From Poseidonocella sp. HB161398 (GTDB taxonomy: Bacteria > Pseudomonadota > Alphaproteobacteria > Rhodobacterales > Rhodobacteraceae), in the NCBI RefSeq assembly GCF_005870025.1, contig NZ_VATA01000026.1:26589-90588 (forward strand): a stretch of DNA of 64,000 nt, written 5' to 3'. The position numbers were made by a program, and so were the translations under genes. The notes beneath the pieces were generated by a model that was not told the origin of the DNA, searched no databases, and worked only from the letters and a program-made list of their open reading frames with translations. Numbering within the stretch: the first letter of the stretch is position 1; every line of letters starts with the position of its first letter. Positions 16,965 to 26,422 of the stretch are shown one piece after another.

Positions 16965-19697
16965 ATGGAGGATATCGAGCTTGCCGAAAGCGGGGCCGGC
17001 GCCGCGCCGCCCTGGACCGTCCCCGCCGCCGCGCTGCTGGCCGCGGCCGGAAGCGATGCAGGAACCGGGCTGGCAGAGGCGGAGGCCGCGCGGCGGCTGG
17101 ACCTGCATGGCGAGAACCGGCTGGCCGAGACCGCCGCCGAGCCGCCCTGGAAGCTTTTCCTGCGCCAGTTCCTCAATCCGCTGCTGATCATCCTGCTCTG
17201 CGGCGCCGCGATCTCGGCGGTCACCGGTCATCTGATCGACACCGTCGCCATCGCCGTCATCGTCTTCCTCAATGCCGCGATCTCCTTCTGGCAGGAATAC
17301 TCCGCCGAGCGCTCGCTGGCGGCGCTGCGCGAGATGGCCGCCCCCGGCGCGCTGGTGCTGCGCCGCGGCAGCTGGCAGGAGATCCCGGCCGCCGCCATCG
17401 TCCCGGGCGACATCGTCCGGCTGAAGGCGGGCGACATCGTCCCGGCCGACCTGCGCTTTCTCGAGGCGCACCGGCTGCAGATCGACGAGGCCGCGCTAAC
17501 CGGAGAATCCGAGCCGGTCGACAAGCATGACGGCGTGCTTGATGAGGCCGGTGCGGTGCTGGCCGACCGGCTGAACATGGGCTTCATGTCGACCATCGTC
17601 ACCAATGGCAGCGGCATCGGCCTGGCCACCGGCACCGGCATGGACACCGAGGTCGGCCATATCGCCGGGCTGATGGCGGCGGCGAAGGAGCCGAAGACGC
17701 CCCTGCAGCAGAAGGTCGACGCGCTGTCGCATGTGCTGATCGTGATGGCGCTGGTGACGGTGGCGATGGTGATCGGCATCGGCGTCATCAAGGGCATGCC
17801 GCTGACCGACATGCTGGGCACGGCGATCTCGCTCTCGGTCGCGGCGATCCCCGAGGGGCTGCCGACCGTGGTGACGATCCTGCTGACGCTCGGCTCGCAG
17901 AAGATGGTGCGCTCGAACGCGCTGGCGCGGCGGCTCTCCTCGGTGGAGACGCTGGGCTCGGTCTCCGTCATCTGCTCGGACAAGACCGGCACGCTGACCC
18001 AGAACCAGATGCAGGTGATGCAGCTCTGGGCCGGCGGGCGGCACTGGAGCGTCACCGGCCAGGGATTTGCGCCCGAGGGCGCCTTCCTTGCCGAGGACGG
18101 CACGGAGGCGGAGATCGCCGCCGAGAAGGACCTGCGCCACATGCTGATGAACTCGGCGCTGTGCAATGACGCGGTGCTGACCGAGGCCGAGGGCCGCCCG
18201 GCGATCCAGGGCAATCCGACCGACGGCGCGCTGGTCGTGGCCGCCGCCAAGGTCGGCATCACCCGCGACGGCATGATGGCGGGCGGGGTCGAGAAGCTCT
18301 CGGCCTTTCCCTTCGACAGCACCCGCAAGATGATGAGCCTGCATATCCGCGTGCCGGGCGGGGACGAGTTCCTCTCGGCCAAGGGCGCACCCGACGTGAT
18401 CCTGCGCCGCGCCACCCATCTGCGGCTCGCGGGCGAAGAGGTGCCGCTCGATCCCGCGCGGCGCGCCGAGGTGGAGGAGGTGATCGCGGGCTTCGGCCGC
18501 GACGCGCTCCGGACGCTGGCCATCGCCTATCGCCGGATCGTCCCGGGCGAGCTGGACCATGCCGATCCCGAGCAGCAGATCGTGCTTCTGGGGATCCACG
18601 GGATCATGGACCCGCCGCGGCCCGAGGTGAGGACCGCGGTGGCCGAGGCCCACGCGGCGGGCGTGCGCACGGTGATGATCACCGGCGACCATGCCGTCAC
18701 CGCCAGCGCCATCGCCGAGGCGATCGGCATCCGCACCGAGCTGTCGCAGACCGTCCATACCGGCGCCGAGCTCGACCAGATGGACGATGCCGCGCTCGAG
18801 GCCGCGGTGCCGAAGGCCGCGGTCTTCGCCCGCGTCACCCCCGAGCACAAGCTGAGGATCGTGCGCGCGCTGCAGCAGACCGGCGAGGTCGCCTCGATGA
18901 CCGGGGACGGGGTGAATGACGCGCCCGCGCTGAGGACCGCGGATATCGGCGTCGCCATGGGGATCACCGGCACCTCGGTCGCCAAGGACAGCTCGGCGCT
19001 GATCCTGCTGGACGACAACTTCTCCACCATCGTCGGCGCGGTGCGCGAGGGGCGGCGGATCTACGACAACCTCCTGAAATTCGTCCGCCAGGCGCTGACC
19101 GCCAACGTGGCCGAGGTCTCGGTCATCCTGCTGGCCTTCCTGCTGATGGGCGAGCATCCGGTGATGCCGATCACGCCGCTGATGATCCTCTGGGTGAACC
19201 TCGTCTCCGACGGGATGCCCGCGCTGACGCTCGGCTTCGAGGCGGAGGAGGAGAACGTCATGGCCCGCCCGCCGCGGCCGCGCGACCATTCGATGTTCGG
19301 CGAGGGCATGAAGGAGCGCATCCTGATCCGCGGCCTGGCGATCGGCGCGACCTCCTTCTGGGTCTTCTCCACCAGCCTCGGGGCAGGCGCGGCAGAGGCC
19401 TATGCCCAGACGCTGGCCTTCGTCACGCTGATCTCGGGGCAGATCTGGCACATCTTCGACGCGCGCACGACCTCGACCCTCTTCCGCCGCTCGCCCTTCG
19501 GCAACCGGCAGCTCCTGATGGCGGTCGCGGGCTCGGTCCTGCTGTCGCTCGGGGCGATCTACACCGGCTTCGGACATCTCGTGCTGGGCACTGCGCCGGT
19601 CGACCTGCCGCATCTTCTGGGCGCCGCCGCCGTGGCCGCGCTGCCGGTCTTCGCGCTTTCGGGGATCAAGGAGCTCTTCGGGCTGAAATGGCTCTGA
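16965..19697 (+). CDS. P-type cation-transporting ATPase, type II (Ca2+-ATPase-like)
   Basis: Inner-membrane ion pump, 910 aa. Actuator motif LTGESEPVDK, phosphorylation motif SDKTGTLTQNQM with Asp339, hinge TGDGVNDAPAL and eight to ten membrane segments. Ion-site residues resemble SERCA-type pumps: PEGLP in M4 and NLVSDGMPALTLGFE in M6 (Asn and Asp as calcium ligands). Ca2+ is the best guess; Na+ or K+ transport by a related type II pump cannot be excluded. ATG 16965 follows AAGGGAGA. The 294-bp upstream gap shows no clear motif. Monocistronic, ending in a strong hairpin. Confidence 0.88.
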   Translation: MEDIELAESGAGAAPPWTVPAAALLAAAGSDAGTGLAEAEAARRLDLHGENRLAETAAEPPWKLFLRQFLNPLLIILLCGAAISAVTGHLIDTVAIAVIVFLNAAISFWQEYSAERSLAALREMAAPGALVLRRGSWQEIPAAAIVPGDIVRLKAGDIVPADLRFLEAHRLQIDEAALTGESEPVDKHDGVLDEAGAVLADRLNMGFMSTIVTNGSGIGLATGTGMDTEVGHIAGLMAAAKEPKTPLQQKVDALSHVLIVMALVTVAMVIGIGVIKGMPLTDMLGTAISLSVAAIPEGLPTVVTILLTLGSQKMVRSNALARRLSSVETLGSVSVICSDKTGTLTQNQMQVMQLWAGGRHWSVTGQGFAPEGAFLAEDGTEAEIAAEKDLRHMLMNSALCNDAVLTEAEGRPAIQGNPTDGALVVAAAKVGITRDGMMAGGVEKLSAFPFDSTRKMMSLHIRVPGGDEFLSAKGAPDVILRRATHLRLAGEEVPLDPARRAEVEEVIAGFGRDALRTLAIAYRRIVPGELDHADPEQQIVLLGIHGIMDPPRPEVRTAVAEAHAAGVRTVMITGDHAVTASAIAEAIGIRTELSQTVHTGAELDQMDDAALEAAVPKAAVFARVTPEHKLRIVRALQQTGEVASMTGDGVNDAPALRTADIGVAMGITGTSVAKDSSALILLDDNFSTIVGAVREGRRIYDNLLKFVRQALTANVAEVSVILLAFLLMGEHPVMPITPLMILWVNLVSDGMPALTLGFEAEEENVMARPPRPRDHSMFGEGMKERILIRGLAIGATSFWVFSTSLGAGAAEAYAQTLAFVTLISGQIWHIFDARTTSTLFRRSPFGNRQLLMAVAGSVLLSLGAIYTGFGHLVLGTAPVDLPHLLGAAAVAALPVFALSGIKELFGLKWL

Positions 19698-19700
19698 AAC

Positions 19701-19739
19701 GGGAGGCGCGGCGGGGCCGCTGAGCCCGCCGCGCCTCCC
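19701..19739. terminator. Strong bidirectional terminator hairpin
   Basis: GGGAGGCGCGGCGGG (19701-19715) pairs perfectly with CCCGCCGCGCCTCCC (19725-19739), a 15-bp GC stem with a 9-nt loop, in the 88-bp gap between the 3' ends of the convergent P-type ATPase and NCS2 permease genes. There is no T-tract. Confidence 0.75.
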
Positions 19740-19785
19740 GGGACCTGCCGCGCGCACCCGGCAAGTCCCTGCGTCCTCCGGCCGG

Positions 19786-21198
19786 TCAGGCCTCCTCGTA
19801 GGCCAGCTTGGCCGCCTCGCGGGGGGTGCGCATCTCCGGCAGGAGCGCACCGCAGAGCACCGCGGTCAGCCCGCCGGTGGTGATGCCCGAGCTGAAGATC
19901 TGGCGCCAGAGCGGCGGCAGGAAGCTCAGCACCTCGGGCAGCAGCTGCACGCCGAGGCCCACGCCCACCGACAGCGCGACGGTGATCGTCTCCTTCTTGC
20001 CCAGATGCTGGCTGCCGATGATCCGGATGCCCGAGACCACGATCAGGCTGAACATCACGAAGGTCGACCCGCCCAGCACCGGGCGCGGGATCTGCTGCAG
20101 CACGGCGCCCAGCACCGGGAAGAGCCCGAGGATCACCAGGATCACCGCGATGTAGCGGCCGACATGGCGGCTGGCGACGCCGGTCAGCTGCACCACGCCG
20201 GTATTCTGGCTGAAGGTGGTGTTGGGGAAGGTGGCGAAGGCCGCGGCCAGCACCGAGTTGACGCCGTCGGCCAGCACGCCGCCCCTGACGCGCTCCTCGA
20301 AGACCGGGCCCTCGGTCGGCTCGCCCGAGACCCGCGAGGTGCCGGTGATGTCGCCCATCGTCTCCAGCGAGGTGATGATGAACATGAAGGCCACCGGGAT
20401 GAAGGACACCCAGTCGAAGCTGATGCCGAAGCGGAACGGGACCGGCACAGAGATCAGCGGCACGCCCGAGAAGTCCGGCGCCGCGACATTGCCGGTCAGC
20501 AGCGCCAGCAGGCAGCCCGCGGCCAGGCCGATCACGATCGAGCTGACGCGGATCATGCTGTTCGCCGAGAACTGGCAGGCCAGGATGATGGCGATCACGA
20601 AGGCGGCGAGGCCGACATTGGTGCCGTTGCCGAAATTCTCGGCCCCCGCGCCGCCGCCGATGTCGCGGATCGAGACCAGGATCAGGCTCATGCCGATCAG
20701 CACGACGACGCTGCCCGAGACGACCGGGGTGATCATCCGGCGCAGCCAGGGCAGCGCGAAGGCGATGCCGATCTCGATGAAGGAGGCGACGAAGGCCACG
20801 CCGAAGATGGTCGCCAGGACCTCCTCGGAGCTCGCCCCGCCCTGCTGGGCGATCTTGCCCGAGGTGATGAGCGCGGCGACGAAGGCGAAGCTGGTGCCCT
20901 GCAGGCTGAGGAGCCCCGAGCCGACCGGCCCGACGCGCTGCGACTGGATCCAGGTGGCGATGCCCGACACGAAGAGCGAGGTCGCCACCAGATAGGGCAC
21001 GTAGGGACCGAGCCCCAGCGCCGCGCCGATGACGATGGCCGGGGCGACGATATTGACGAAGGCCGCCAGCAGGTGCTGAACCGCGGCCAGCAGCGCCGGG
21101 GCGAAGGCCGGCTTGTCATCGACCCGGTAGATGACGTCGGCATGCGGATCTGTCCCCGCGGCGCCGGAGGCGGACGGGGAAGAGGTAGTCTCTGTCAT
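19786..21198 (-). CDS. NCS2-family nucleobase (xanthine/uracil/urate-type) permease
   Basis: Inner-membrane proton symporter, 470 aa, with about 12-14 hydrophobic segments. Family motifs: IQSQRVGPVGSGLLSLQGTS early and the NCS2 signature TTFSQNTGVVQLTGVASR near residue 330. Start MTETTSSPSASGA at 21198. Upstream on the same strand is a LysR regulator gene after it, and a divergent allophanate-hydrolase-like amidase lies beyond, so the substrate may be a purine, pyrimidine or related ring compound feeding nitrogen. Exact substrate cannot be read from the sequence. Confidence 0.85.
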   Translation of the reverse strand: MTETTSSPSASGAAGTDPHADVIYRVDDKPAFAPALLAAVQHLLAAFVNIVAPAIVIGAALGLGPYVPYLVATSLFVSGIATWIQSQRVGPVGSGLLSLQGTSFAFVAALITSGKIAQQGGASSEEVLATIFGVAFVASFIEIGIAFALPWLRRMITPVVSGSVVVLIGMSLILVSIRDIGGGAGAENFGNGTNVGLAAFVIAIILACQFSANSMIRVSSIVIGLAAGCLLALLTGNVAAPDFSGVPLISVPVPFRFGISFDWVSFIPVAFMFIITSLETMGDITGTSRVSGEPTEGPVFEERVRGGVLADGVNSVLAAAFATFPNTTFSQNTGVVQLTGVASRHVGRYIAVILVILGLFPVLGAVLQQIPRPVLGGSTFVMFSLIVVSGIRIIGSQHLGKKETITVALSVGVGLGVQLLPEVLSFLPPLWRQIFSSGITTGGLTAVLCGALLPEMRTPREAAKLAYEEA

Positions 21199-21320
21199 GG
21201 TCGTCTCTCCTGTTTCTGAAGGCGTGGCTCCAGCGTGCCAGAGGGAGAGCGGACGAAGAATTGCCAAGATTTCCGCAAGGCGGTGCGTTTCGGGCAACGC
21301 CTCCGGATCCGGGGGCGGGC

Positions 21321-22229
21321 TCAGCCGGTCTCGCCGGCCAGCGCGGCCAGGCGGGCGGCCACCTGCTCGGAGAAGCGCGCCGAGGCGACCGGCAGGCTGC
21401 GGCCGCGCATCTGGCCCAGGATCAGGCTGCCCGCGGGCACGTCGCGCTCGGCGACCGGGCGGAACACGACCGAGCCGTCCGCGGGCGGGCGCAGGCCGAT
21501 CGGGATCTGGAAGCCGATGGCGCGCTCGTGGCGGACATAGTGGCGGATCAGGTCGAAGCTCTCGGTCTCCACCACCGGGTTCAGCCGCCGCTCGATCCGC
21601 CTGGCGCCGAAATCCAGCAGATGGCGCACGCCGTAGCTGCTGGAGGGCGCGACATGGACATGCTCTAGGCAGTCCCTCAGCCGCAGCTCGGGCTTCGCCG
21701 CCAGCGGGTGATCGGCCGCCAGGATGGCGGTGACGGGCTGCGGAAGGATGCGGATCACCTGGAAATCCACGAGGTAGATCGGCTCGAAGACCAGCGCCAG
21801 GTCGCTCTGGTAGGTGGCCAGCTCCTGCTCCACCTGGGCGCGGTCGCGCACATTGACCGAGAAGGTCACGCCGGGATGCCCGGCGCGGTAGCGCGCCATC
21901 TCCTCGGGCAGGAAATAGGGCAGCAGCGCCTGCGAGCAGGCGATCGAGACATGGCCCCGCCGCTCTCCGGCCAGGTCGGCGACCTGGCTCTGCACCCGGA
22001 CCAGCTCGGAGCGCGAAGCGCGGTAGTAGTGCATCACGAGCTCGCCCGCCGGGTTCAGCCGCACCCCGTTCGGCAGGCGCTCGAAGAGCGGCGAGCCGAA
22101 TTCGGCCTCGAAGCCGCGGATCCGCCGGTTCAGCGCCGAGGCGGTGATGTTCATGTCCTCGGCCGCCTTGCGCATCGACCCGGCCCGCGCGACCGCCTCG
22201 ATCAGCTGGAAGGTGTAGAGATGTCTCAT
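21321..22229 (-). CDS. LysR-family transcriptional regulator
   Basis: 302-aa DNA-binding regulator. N-terminal winged helix-turn-helix (residues about 1-60: YTFQLIEAVARAGSMRKAAEDM) and a C-terminal effector domain. The HTH recognition helix NITASALNRRIRGFE departs from the usual LysR QPAVS pattern. Start MRHLYTF at 22229 is chosen because an earlier in-frame ATG (22364) adds a non-conserved extension. It is divergent from the allophanate-hydrolase-like gene (174-bp gap) and precedes the NCS2 permease, so it probably controls both. Confidence 0.85.
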   Translation of the reverse strand: MRHLYTFQLIEAVARAGSMRKAAEDMNITASALNRRIRGFEAEFGSPLFERLPNGVRLNPAGELVMHYYRASRSELVRVQSQVADLAGERRGHVSIACSQALLPYFLPEEMARYRAGHPGVTFSVNVRDRAQVEQELATYQSDLALVFEPIYLVDFQVIRILPQPVTAILAADHPLAAKPELRLRDCLEHVHVAPSSSYGVRHLLDFGARRIERRLNPVVETESFDLIRHYVRHERAIGFQIPIGLRPPADGSVVFRPVAERDVPAGSLILGQMRGRSLPVASARFSEQVAARLAALAGETG

Positions 22230-22403
22230 GCCGGCTCCTTGCCCGGGGCGGTGTCCGTTTTGCACCGCCACGATGACAAACCGGCAATTCCTGTAAACAC
22301 CCCGGACAGGCATTTTCGCATCCGAACGGCCGGACGGCCCCGCATATGCGGGCCGGCCGGGCACCCTGCCCGCTTTCCGGGAGAACCGAAAAAGAGGTCC
22401 AAG

Positions 22404-23798
22404 ATGCTGTCATCCCTGCCCTTCACCCTGCCCGCCCTGCGCACCGCCTATGCCGCGGGCGCCCGGCCCGCCGAAATCGTCGAGGAGGTCTTCGCCCGGC
22501 TGGAGGCCGCCGCCGATCCGGGCATCTTCCTTCATGCCGACCGGGCGGCCGCGCTGGCCGGGGCGCGCGCGCTCGGCGCCCCCCTTGGCCGCCCGCTCTG
22601 GGGCATGCCCTTCGCGGTGAAGGACAATATCGACGTGGCAGGGCAGCCGACCACCGCCGCCTGTCCGGCAAGCGCCCATGTCGCGACCGAGGATGCGGCG
22701 GTCGTGGCGCGGCTGCGCGCGGCCGGGGCGATCGTCATCGGCAAGACCAATCTCGACCAGTTCGCCACCGGGCTCGTCGGCACGCGCACGCCCTATCCGG
22801 TGCCGCGCAACGCGCTCGATCCCGCCATCGTGCCGGGCGGCTCCTCCTCCGGTTCGGCGCTGGCCGTCGCCCGCGGGATCGTGCCCTTCGCGCTCGGCAC
22901 CGACACGGCCGGCTCGGGCCGGGTGCCCGCGGCGCACAACGGCATCGCCGGGCTGAAGCCCAGCCTCGGCGCCTGGTCCACCCGCGGCCTCGTCCCGGCC
23001 TGCCGCACGCTCGACACGCTCTCGGTCTTCGCCCAGAGCACCGCCGACGCCTGGGAGATCCATTGCGCCGCCGCGGGTTACGACCCGGCCGACAGCTTCT
23101 CCCGCCGCTTCCCCGTCCCGCCCGCAGAGCCCGGAGCGCTGCGCCCCGGCCTGTGCATCGCCCTGCCCGACGCGGACAGCCTCGCGGCGCATTGCGAGCC
23201 GCGGCAGATCCGCATGCTGGAGGAGACGGCCGGGCGGCTCCGCGCCCTTGGCGCAAGGATCGTCCGGATCGGCTTCGGCCCGTTCCACGAGGTGGCGCGG
23301 CTGCCCTACGAGCGGTCCTGGGTGGCCGAGCGCGCCGCCGCCATCGGCGACCGGCTGGCAGAGGCGCCGGAGACGCTGCTGCCGGTGATCCGCCGGATTG
23401 CCGGTGGCGCGGCGCAGTTCAGCGCGGTCGACGCCTTCCGCGACCGCTACCGCCTGGCGGAGCTGCGCCGCGCCTGCGAGACCGCGATGGCGGGCTGCGA
23501 CCTGATCTGCGTGCCCTCGATCCCCGCCTTCGTCACCCTGGCCGAGGACGCCGCCGACCCGGTCGGTCCCAATGCCCGGCTGGGCAGCTACACGAATTTC
23601 GTCAACCTGCTCGATCTCTGCGGCATCGCCGTGCCCGTCGGTCCCCGCGGCGACGGGCGTCCGGGCGGGGTGACGCTGCTGGCGCCTGCGGGGCGGGACG
23701 CACTGGCGGCTTCGGCCGCGGCGGCCATCGAGGCCGGGCCGCTCGGCGCCACCGGCTGGCCGCGGCCCGCGGCGGCGGCGCTCCGGGCAGCGGAGTGA
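22404..23798 (+). CDS. Allophanate-hydrolase-like amidase (single-domain)
   Basis: Amidase-signature enzyme, 464 aa, most like the N-terminal amidase domain of allophanate hydrolase (AtzF/DUR1-type), which converts allophanate to N-carboxycarbamate. Triad: Lys73 in FAVKDNIDVAG, cis-Ser147 in PGGSSSGSALA, Ser171 in GTDTAGSGRVPAAHNG; the TTAACPA and KTNLDQFATGLVGTR stretches are characteristic. The family protein usually has about 600 aa with a C-terminal decarboxylating domain that is absent here. Start at 22404 follows an AAAGAGG. Neighbours are a LysR gene and an NCS2 permease. Confidence 0.8.
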   Translation: MLSSLPFTLPALRTAYAAGARPAEIVEEVFARLEAAADPGIFLHADRAAALAGARALGAPLGRPLWGMPFAVKDNIDVAGQPTTAACPASAHVATEDAAVVARLRAAGAIVIGKTNLDQFATGLVGTRTPYPVPRNALDPAIVPGGSSSGSALAVARGIVPFALGTDTAGSGRVPAAHNGIAGLKPSLGAWSTRGLVPACRTLDTLSVFAQSTADAWEIHCAAAGYDPADSFSRRFPVPPAEPGALRPGLCIALPDADSLAAHCEPRQIRMLEETAGRLRALGARIVRIGFGPFHEVARLPYERSWVAERAAAIGDRLAEAPETLLPVIRRIAGGAAQFSAVDAFRDRYRLAELRRACETAMAGCDLICVPSIPAFVTLAEDAADPVGPNARLGSYTNFVNLLDLCGIAVPVGPRGDGRPGGVTLLAPAGRDALAASAAAAIEAGPLGATGWPRPAAAALRAAE

Positions 23799-23807
23799 GC
23801 CCGGCGC

Positions 23808-24647
23808 TCAACCCTTCATCAGCGCCACGCCGCAGGCGATCGCCCCCGCCGAGGCCCATCGCCAGCGTCCCACCGGCTCGCGCAGCACCAGCCCGGCGAT
23901 CACCACGGCGAAGAGGATGCTCGATTCCCGCAAGGCGGCGACCATGGCGATCGGCGCCCGGGTGAAGGCCCAGACCGCAATGCCGTAGGAGCCGAGCGAC
24001 ATCGCCCCGGCCGCCAGCCCGCTGCGCCAGGCCGGGCGCAGCACCGCGAAGGCCGCGCGGCCGCGCCGCGCCCCCGCCCAGGCCGCCATCAGCACGGCAT
24101 CGCCGAGCGCCATCCACAGCACGAAGGCCGGGGCGCTGCCCGCGATCCGTGCGCCGATCCCGTCCGCCAGCGTGTAGGCTGCGGTGAAGCAGGCCGTCGC
24201 CCCGGCATAGGCCAGCGCACGGCCCTCCATCCGCCCGGCGGGCCCGCCGCGCGCCGCCATGACGAGGATGCCGAGCGAGATCGCCGCAATCGCCGCCAGC
24301 ACCCGCGGCCCCGGCGTCTCGCCGAGCGCGAGCACCGCCGCCGCCGTCACGATCAGCGGCGCGCAGCCCCGCGCCAGCGGATAGGCCTGGCTGAGATCGG
24401 CGGCGTCATAGGCGCGGGCCAGCATCATCTTGTAGCCCGCATGCAGCCCCGCCCCGGCGGCGATCCAGGGCCAGGCCGCCGCAGCGGGCAAGGGCATGAA
24501 GGGCAGCAGCGGCAGCGCGATCGCCGCCTGGACCAGGGCCAGCAGCAGCACGCCGGAGGCACGGTCGAGCCCGGTCTTCAGCAGCGCGTTCCACCCGGCA
24601 TGGAGAAGCGCCGCCAGCAGCACAGCGGCGAAGACATGCGGCTCCAT
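23808..24647 (-). CDS. EamA/DMT-family transporter
   Basis: Inner-membrane protein of 279 aa with about ten hydrophobic segments in two EamA halves (LLHAGWNALLKTG at the start; SLGSYGIAVWAFTRAPIAMVAALRESS in the second half). DMT proteins export or import metabolites; substrate unknown. It starts at MEPHVFAAVLL, three bases after the stop of the DUF1127-like gene on the same strand, so the two are probably co-transcribed. Convergent with the allophanate-hydrolase-like gene, with 9 bp between. Confidence 0.82.
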   Translation of the reverse strand: MEPHVFAAVLLAALLHAGWNALLKTGLDRASGVLLLALVQAAIALPLLPFMPLPAAAAWPWIAAGAGLHAGYKMMLARAYDAADLSQAYPLARGCAPLIVTAAAVLALGETPGPRVLAAIAAISLGILVMAARGGPAGRMEGRALAYAGATACFTAAYTLADGIGARIAGSAPAFVLWMALGDAVLMAAWAGARRGRAAFAVLRPAWRSGLAAGAMSLGSYGIAVWAFTRAPIAMVAALRESSILFAVVIAGLVLREPVGRWRWASAGAIACGVALMKG

Positions 24648-24650
24648 CGG

Positions 24651-24845
24651 CTATCCCCAGAACGGCCTTGCGGCCTCGGCGGCGGCGGCCGCGGGGCAGA
24701 GCCCGGGATCGCCGAGCCGCTCCGGCGGCAGGCGGCGCAGCGCGCGGCGCGTGCGCAGGTTGCGCGACCAGCGCAGGAGAACGGCGCGCGCCGCCCGCAA
24801 GGGACCGCGCCGCACCGCAATGCGGATTGAATTTTCATGTGCCAT
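24651..24845 (-). CDS. Small DUF1127-like protein
   Basis: 64-aa basic protein starting MAHENSIRIAVRRGP. The C-terminal half RRALRRLPPERLGDPGL ... AAEAARPFW matches the DUF1127 (YjiS-like) pattern of alphaproteobacteria, where the domain is an Arg-rich helix that can bind RNA or other regulators. Directly upstream of the DMT transporter gene and divergent from a LysR gene. Confidence 0.65.
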   Translation of the reverse strand: MAHENSIRIAVRRGPLRAARAVLLRWSRNLRTRRALRRLPPERLGDPGLCPAAAAAEAARPFWG

Positions 24846-24916
24846 GCGCTCTTCTGGCAGAGCTTCCAGAATTGGAAAAACGATAGTTTCTCGCCTGTCT
24901 TGTGAGATTTTCGCAC

Positions 24917-25816
24917 ATGAAGCGCGGCACGCTCCCGCTCACTGCCCTGCGCGCCCTCGAGGCGACGCTGCGCCATGGCCAGATGACCCTGGCCGCCGAG
25001 GAGCTGGGCGTCACCTATGGTGCCGTCAGCCGCCAGGTGCGCGGGCTGGAGGCGCTTCTGGGCGTCGCGCTCTTCGACGGGCCGCGCAACCGGCTGGTGC
25101 CCTCGCAGGCCGCGCTCGACATGCAGCCGGCCCTGCAGGCGGCTTTCGACGGGATCGAGGAGGCGGTCGCCCGGGCGATGCAGCGCGAGCGCCGCCTGCT
25201 CGATGTCTCCTGCCTCGGGACCTTCACGATGCGCTGGCTGATCCCGCGGCTCTTCGGCTTCCAGAAACGCCATCCGGCAATCGAGGTCCGGCTGACTGCC
25301 GATGACGGGCCGGTGGATTTCGCCCGCCAGCGCCTCGATGCGGCCATCCGCGTCGGCACCGGCAGATGGGGCGCGGCGGAGGTGACGCGGCTTTTCGCCG
25401 ACGAGGTCGGCCCGGTGCTCAGCCCCGCGCTCCTGCCCGGTGGCGCCCCGGCGGGCTGGGAGGCGCTCTCGGCCCTGCCGGTCCTCCATACCGCGACCCG
25501 CCGGGACGCCTGGACCGGCTGGGCACGTCAGGCGGGGGTGCCCGCGCCCGCGGGCGGCCAGGAATTCGAGCATTTCTACTTCCTGCTCGAGGCCGCCGTG
25601 GCCGGGCTCGGCATGGCGATCGCGCCGCTCGTGCTGGTCCGCGACGACCTCGCCGCCGGACGGCTCGTGGCGCCGATGGGCTTTTGCCCCTCCGGCCAGG
25701 ACTATGTCGCGCTCACCCCGCCCCGGCCCGGCCGCGAGGCGGCGCTCTTCGTCCGCTGGCTGCAGGACCAGAGCGGCGCGGACGCCCTTGCGGGCGGCAG
25801 GTCTCCGCCGGTCTAG
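24917..25816 (+). CDS. GcvA-type LysR transcriptional regulator
   Basis: 299-aa regulator. N-terminal HTH (LTALRALEATLRHGQMTLAAEELGVTYGAVSRQVRGLE) typical of the GcvA subfamily, then a substrate-binding-like domain beginning near residue 90 (LDVSCLGTFTMRWLIPRLFGF). The ATG at 24917 is preferred over an in-frame GTG at 24902 because GcvA-like proteins begin close to the LTALRALE motif. Divergent from the DUF1127-DMT pair, its likely target. Confidence 0.83.
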   Translation: MKRGTLPLTALRALEATLRHGQMTLAAEELGVTYGAVSRQVRGLEALLGVALFDGPRNRLVPSQAALDMQPALQAAFDGIEEAVARAMQRERRLLDVSCLGTFTMRWLIPRLFGFQKRHPAIEVRLTADDGPVDFARQRLDAAIRVGTGRWGAAEVTRLFADEVGPVLSPALLPGGAPAGWEALSALPVLHTATRRDAWTGWARQAGVPAPAGGQEFEHFYFLLEAAVAGLGMAIAPLVLVRDDLAAGRLVAPMGFCPSGQDYVALTPPRPGREAALFVRWLQDQSGADALAGGRSPPV

Positions 25817-25884
25817 GCGCCGGGCGGCTTGCGGCGCGGCGGCGCGCGGCTATGGTCCGCGCGCGGCAGCGAGAGGGGAGCGCC

Positions 25885-26331
25885 ATGACAATCACGATCC
25901 GCCACGGCACCATTGCCGACGGCCCGGCGGCGGTGCGGCTGCTGCGCGGCTCGATCACCGAGCTCTGCGCCGCCGATCACGGCCATGACGCGGAGCGGCT
26001 GGCGGGCTGGCTCGGCAACAAGACGGTCGCGGTCTGGGCCGGCTGGCTGGCGCGCCCGGATGCGGCCGTTCTGGTGGCCGAGACCGGCGGCCGGATGGCC
26101 GGGATCGGCATGGTGGAGGCGACGGGCGCGGTGCTGCTGAACTATGTCGGGCCCGACGCGCGGTTCCAGGGCGTCAGCACGGCGCTGCTTGCGGCGATGG
26201 AGGCGATCGCGCGGGACGGGGGCGCCCGGGCCTGCCGCCTCGAAAGCACGGCCACCGCGCGGCGCTTCTACGAAAGCCGCGGCTATGCCCCGCAGGCCCC
26301 CGGCGGCGTCCTGCTCTCGAAGCCGCTCTGA
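25885..26331 (+). CDS. GNAT-family N-acetyltransferase
   Basis: 148-aa acetyltransferase with the GNAT pattern: GRMAGIGMVEATGAVLLNYVGPDARFQGVSTALL (strand 4 and CoA loop, here Q/RxxGxS variant) and TATARRFYESRGYAP at the C-terminus. GAGAGGGGAG lies just before the ATG. The acceptor substrate is unknown. Plus-strand gene in a row of small housekeeping-like genes. Confidence 0.8.
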   Translation: MTITIRHGTIADGPAAVRLLRGSITELCAADHGHDAERLAGWLGNKTVAVWAGWLARPDAAVLVAETGGRMAGIGMVEATGAVLLNYVGPDARFQGVSTALLAAMEAIARDGGARACRLESTATARRFYESRGYAPQAPGGVLLSKPL

Positions 26332-26422
26332 CCGGCCGGGTCCGCGCCGAACTGCCCGCTTGCCCCTGCCCCGCCCGGCCGCGAGACTGCGCGCGACAGA
26401 CCAGAAGGCCCGGAGGCCGCGC

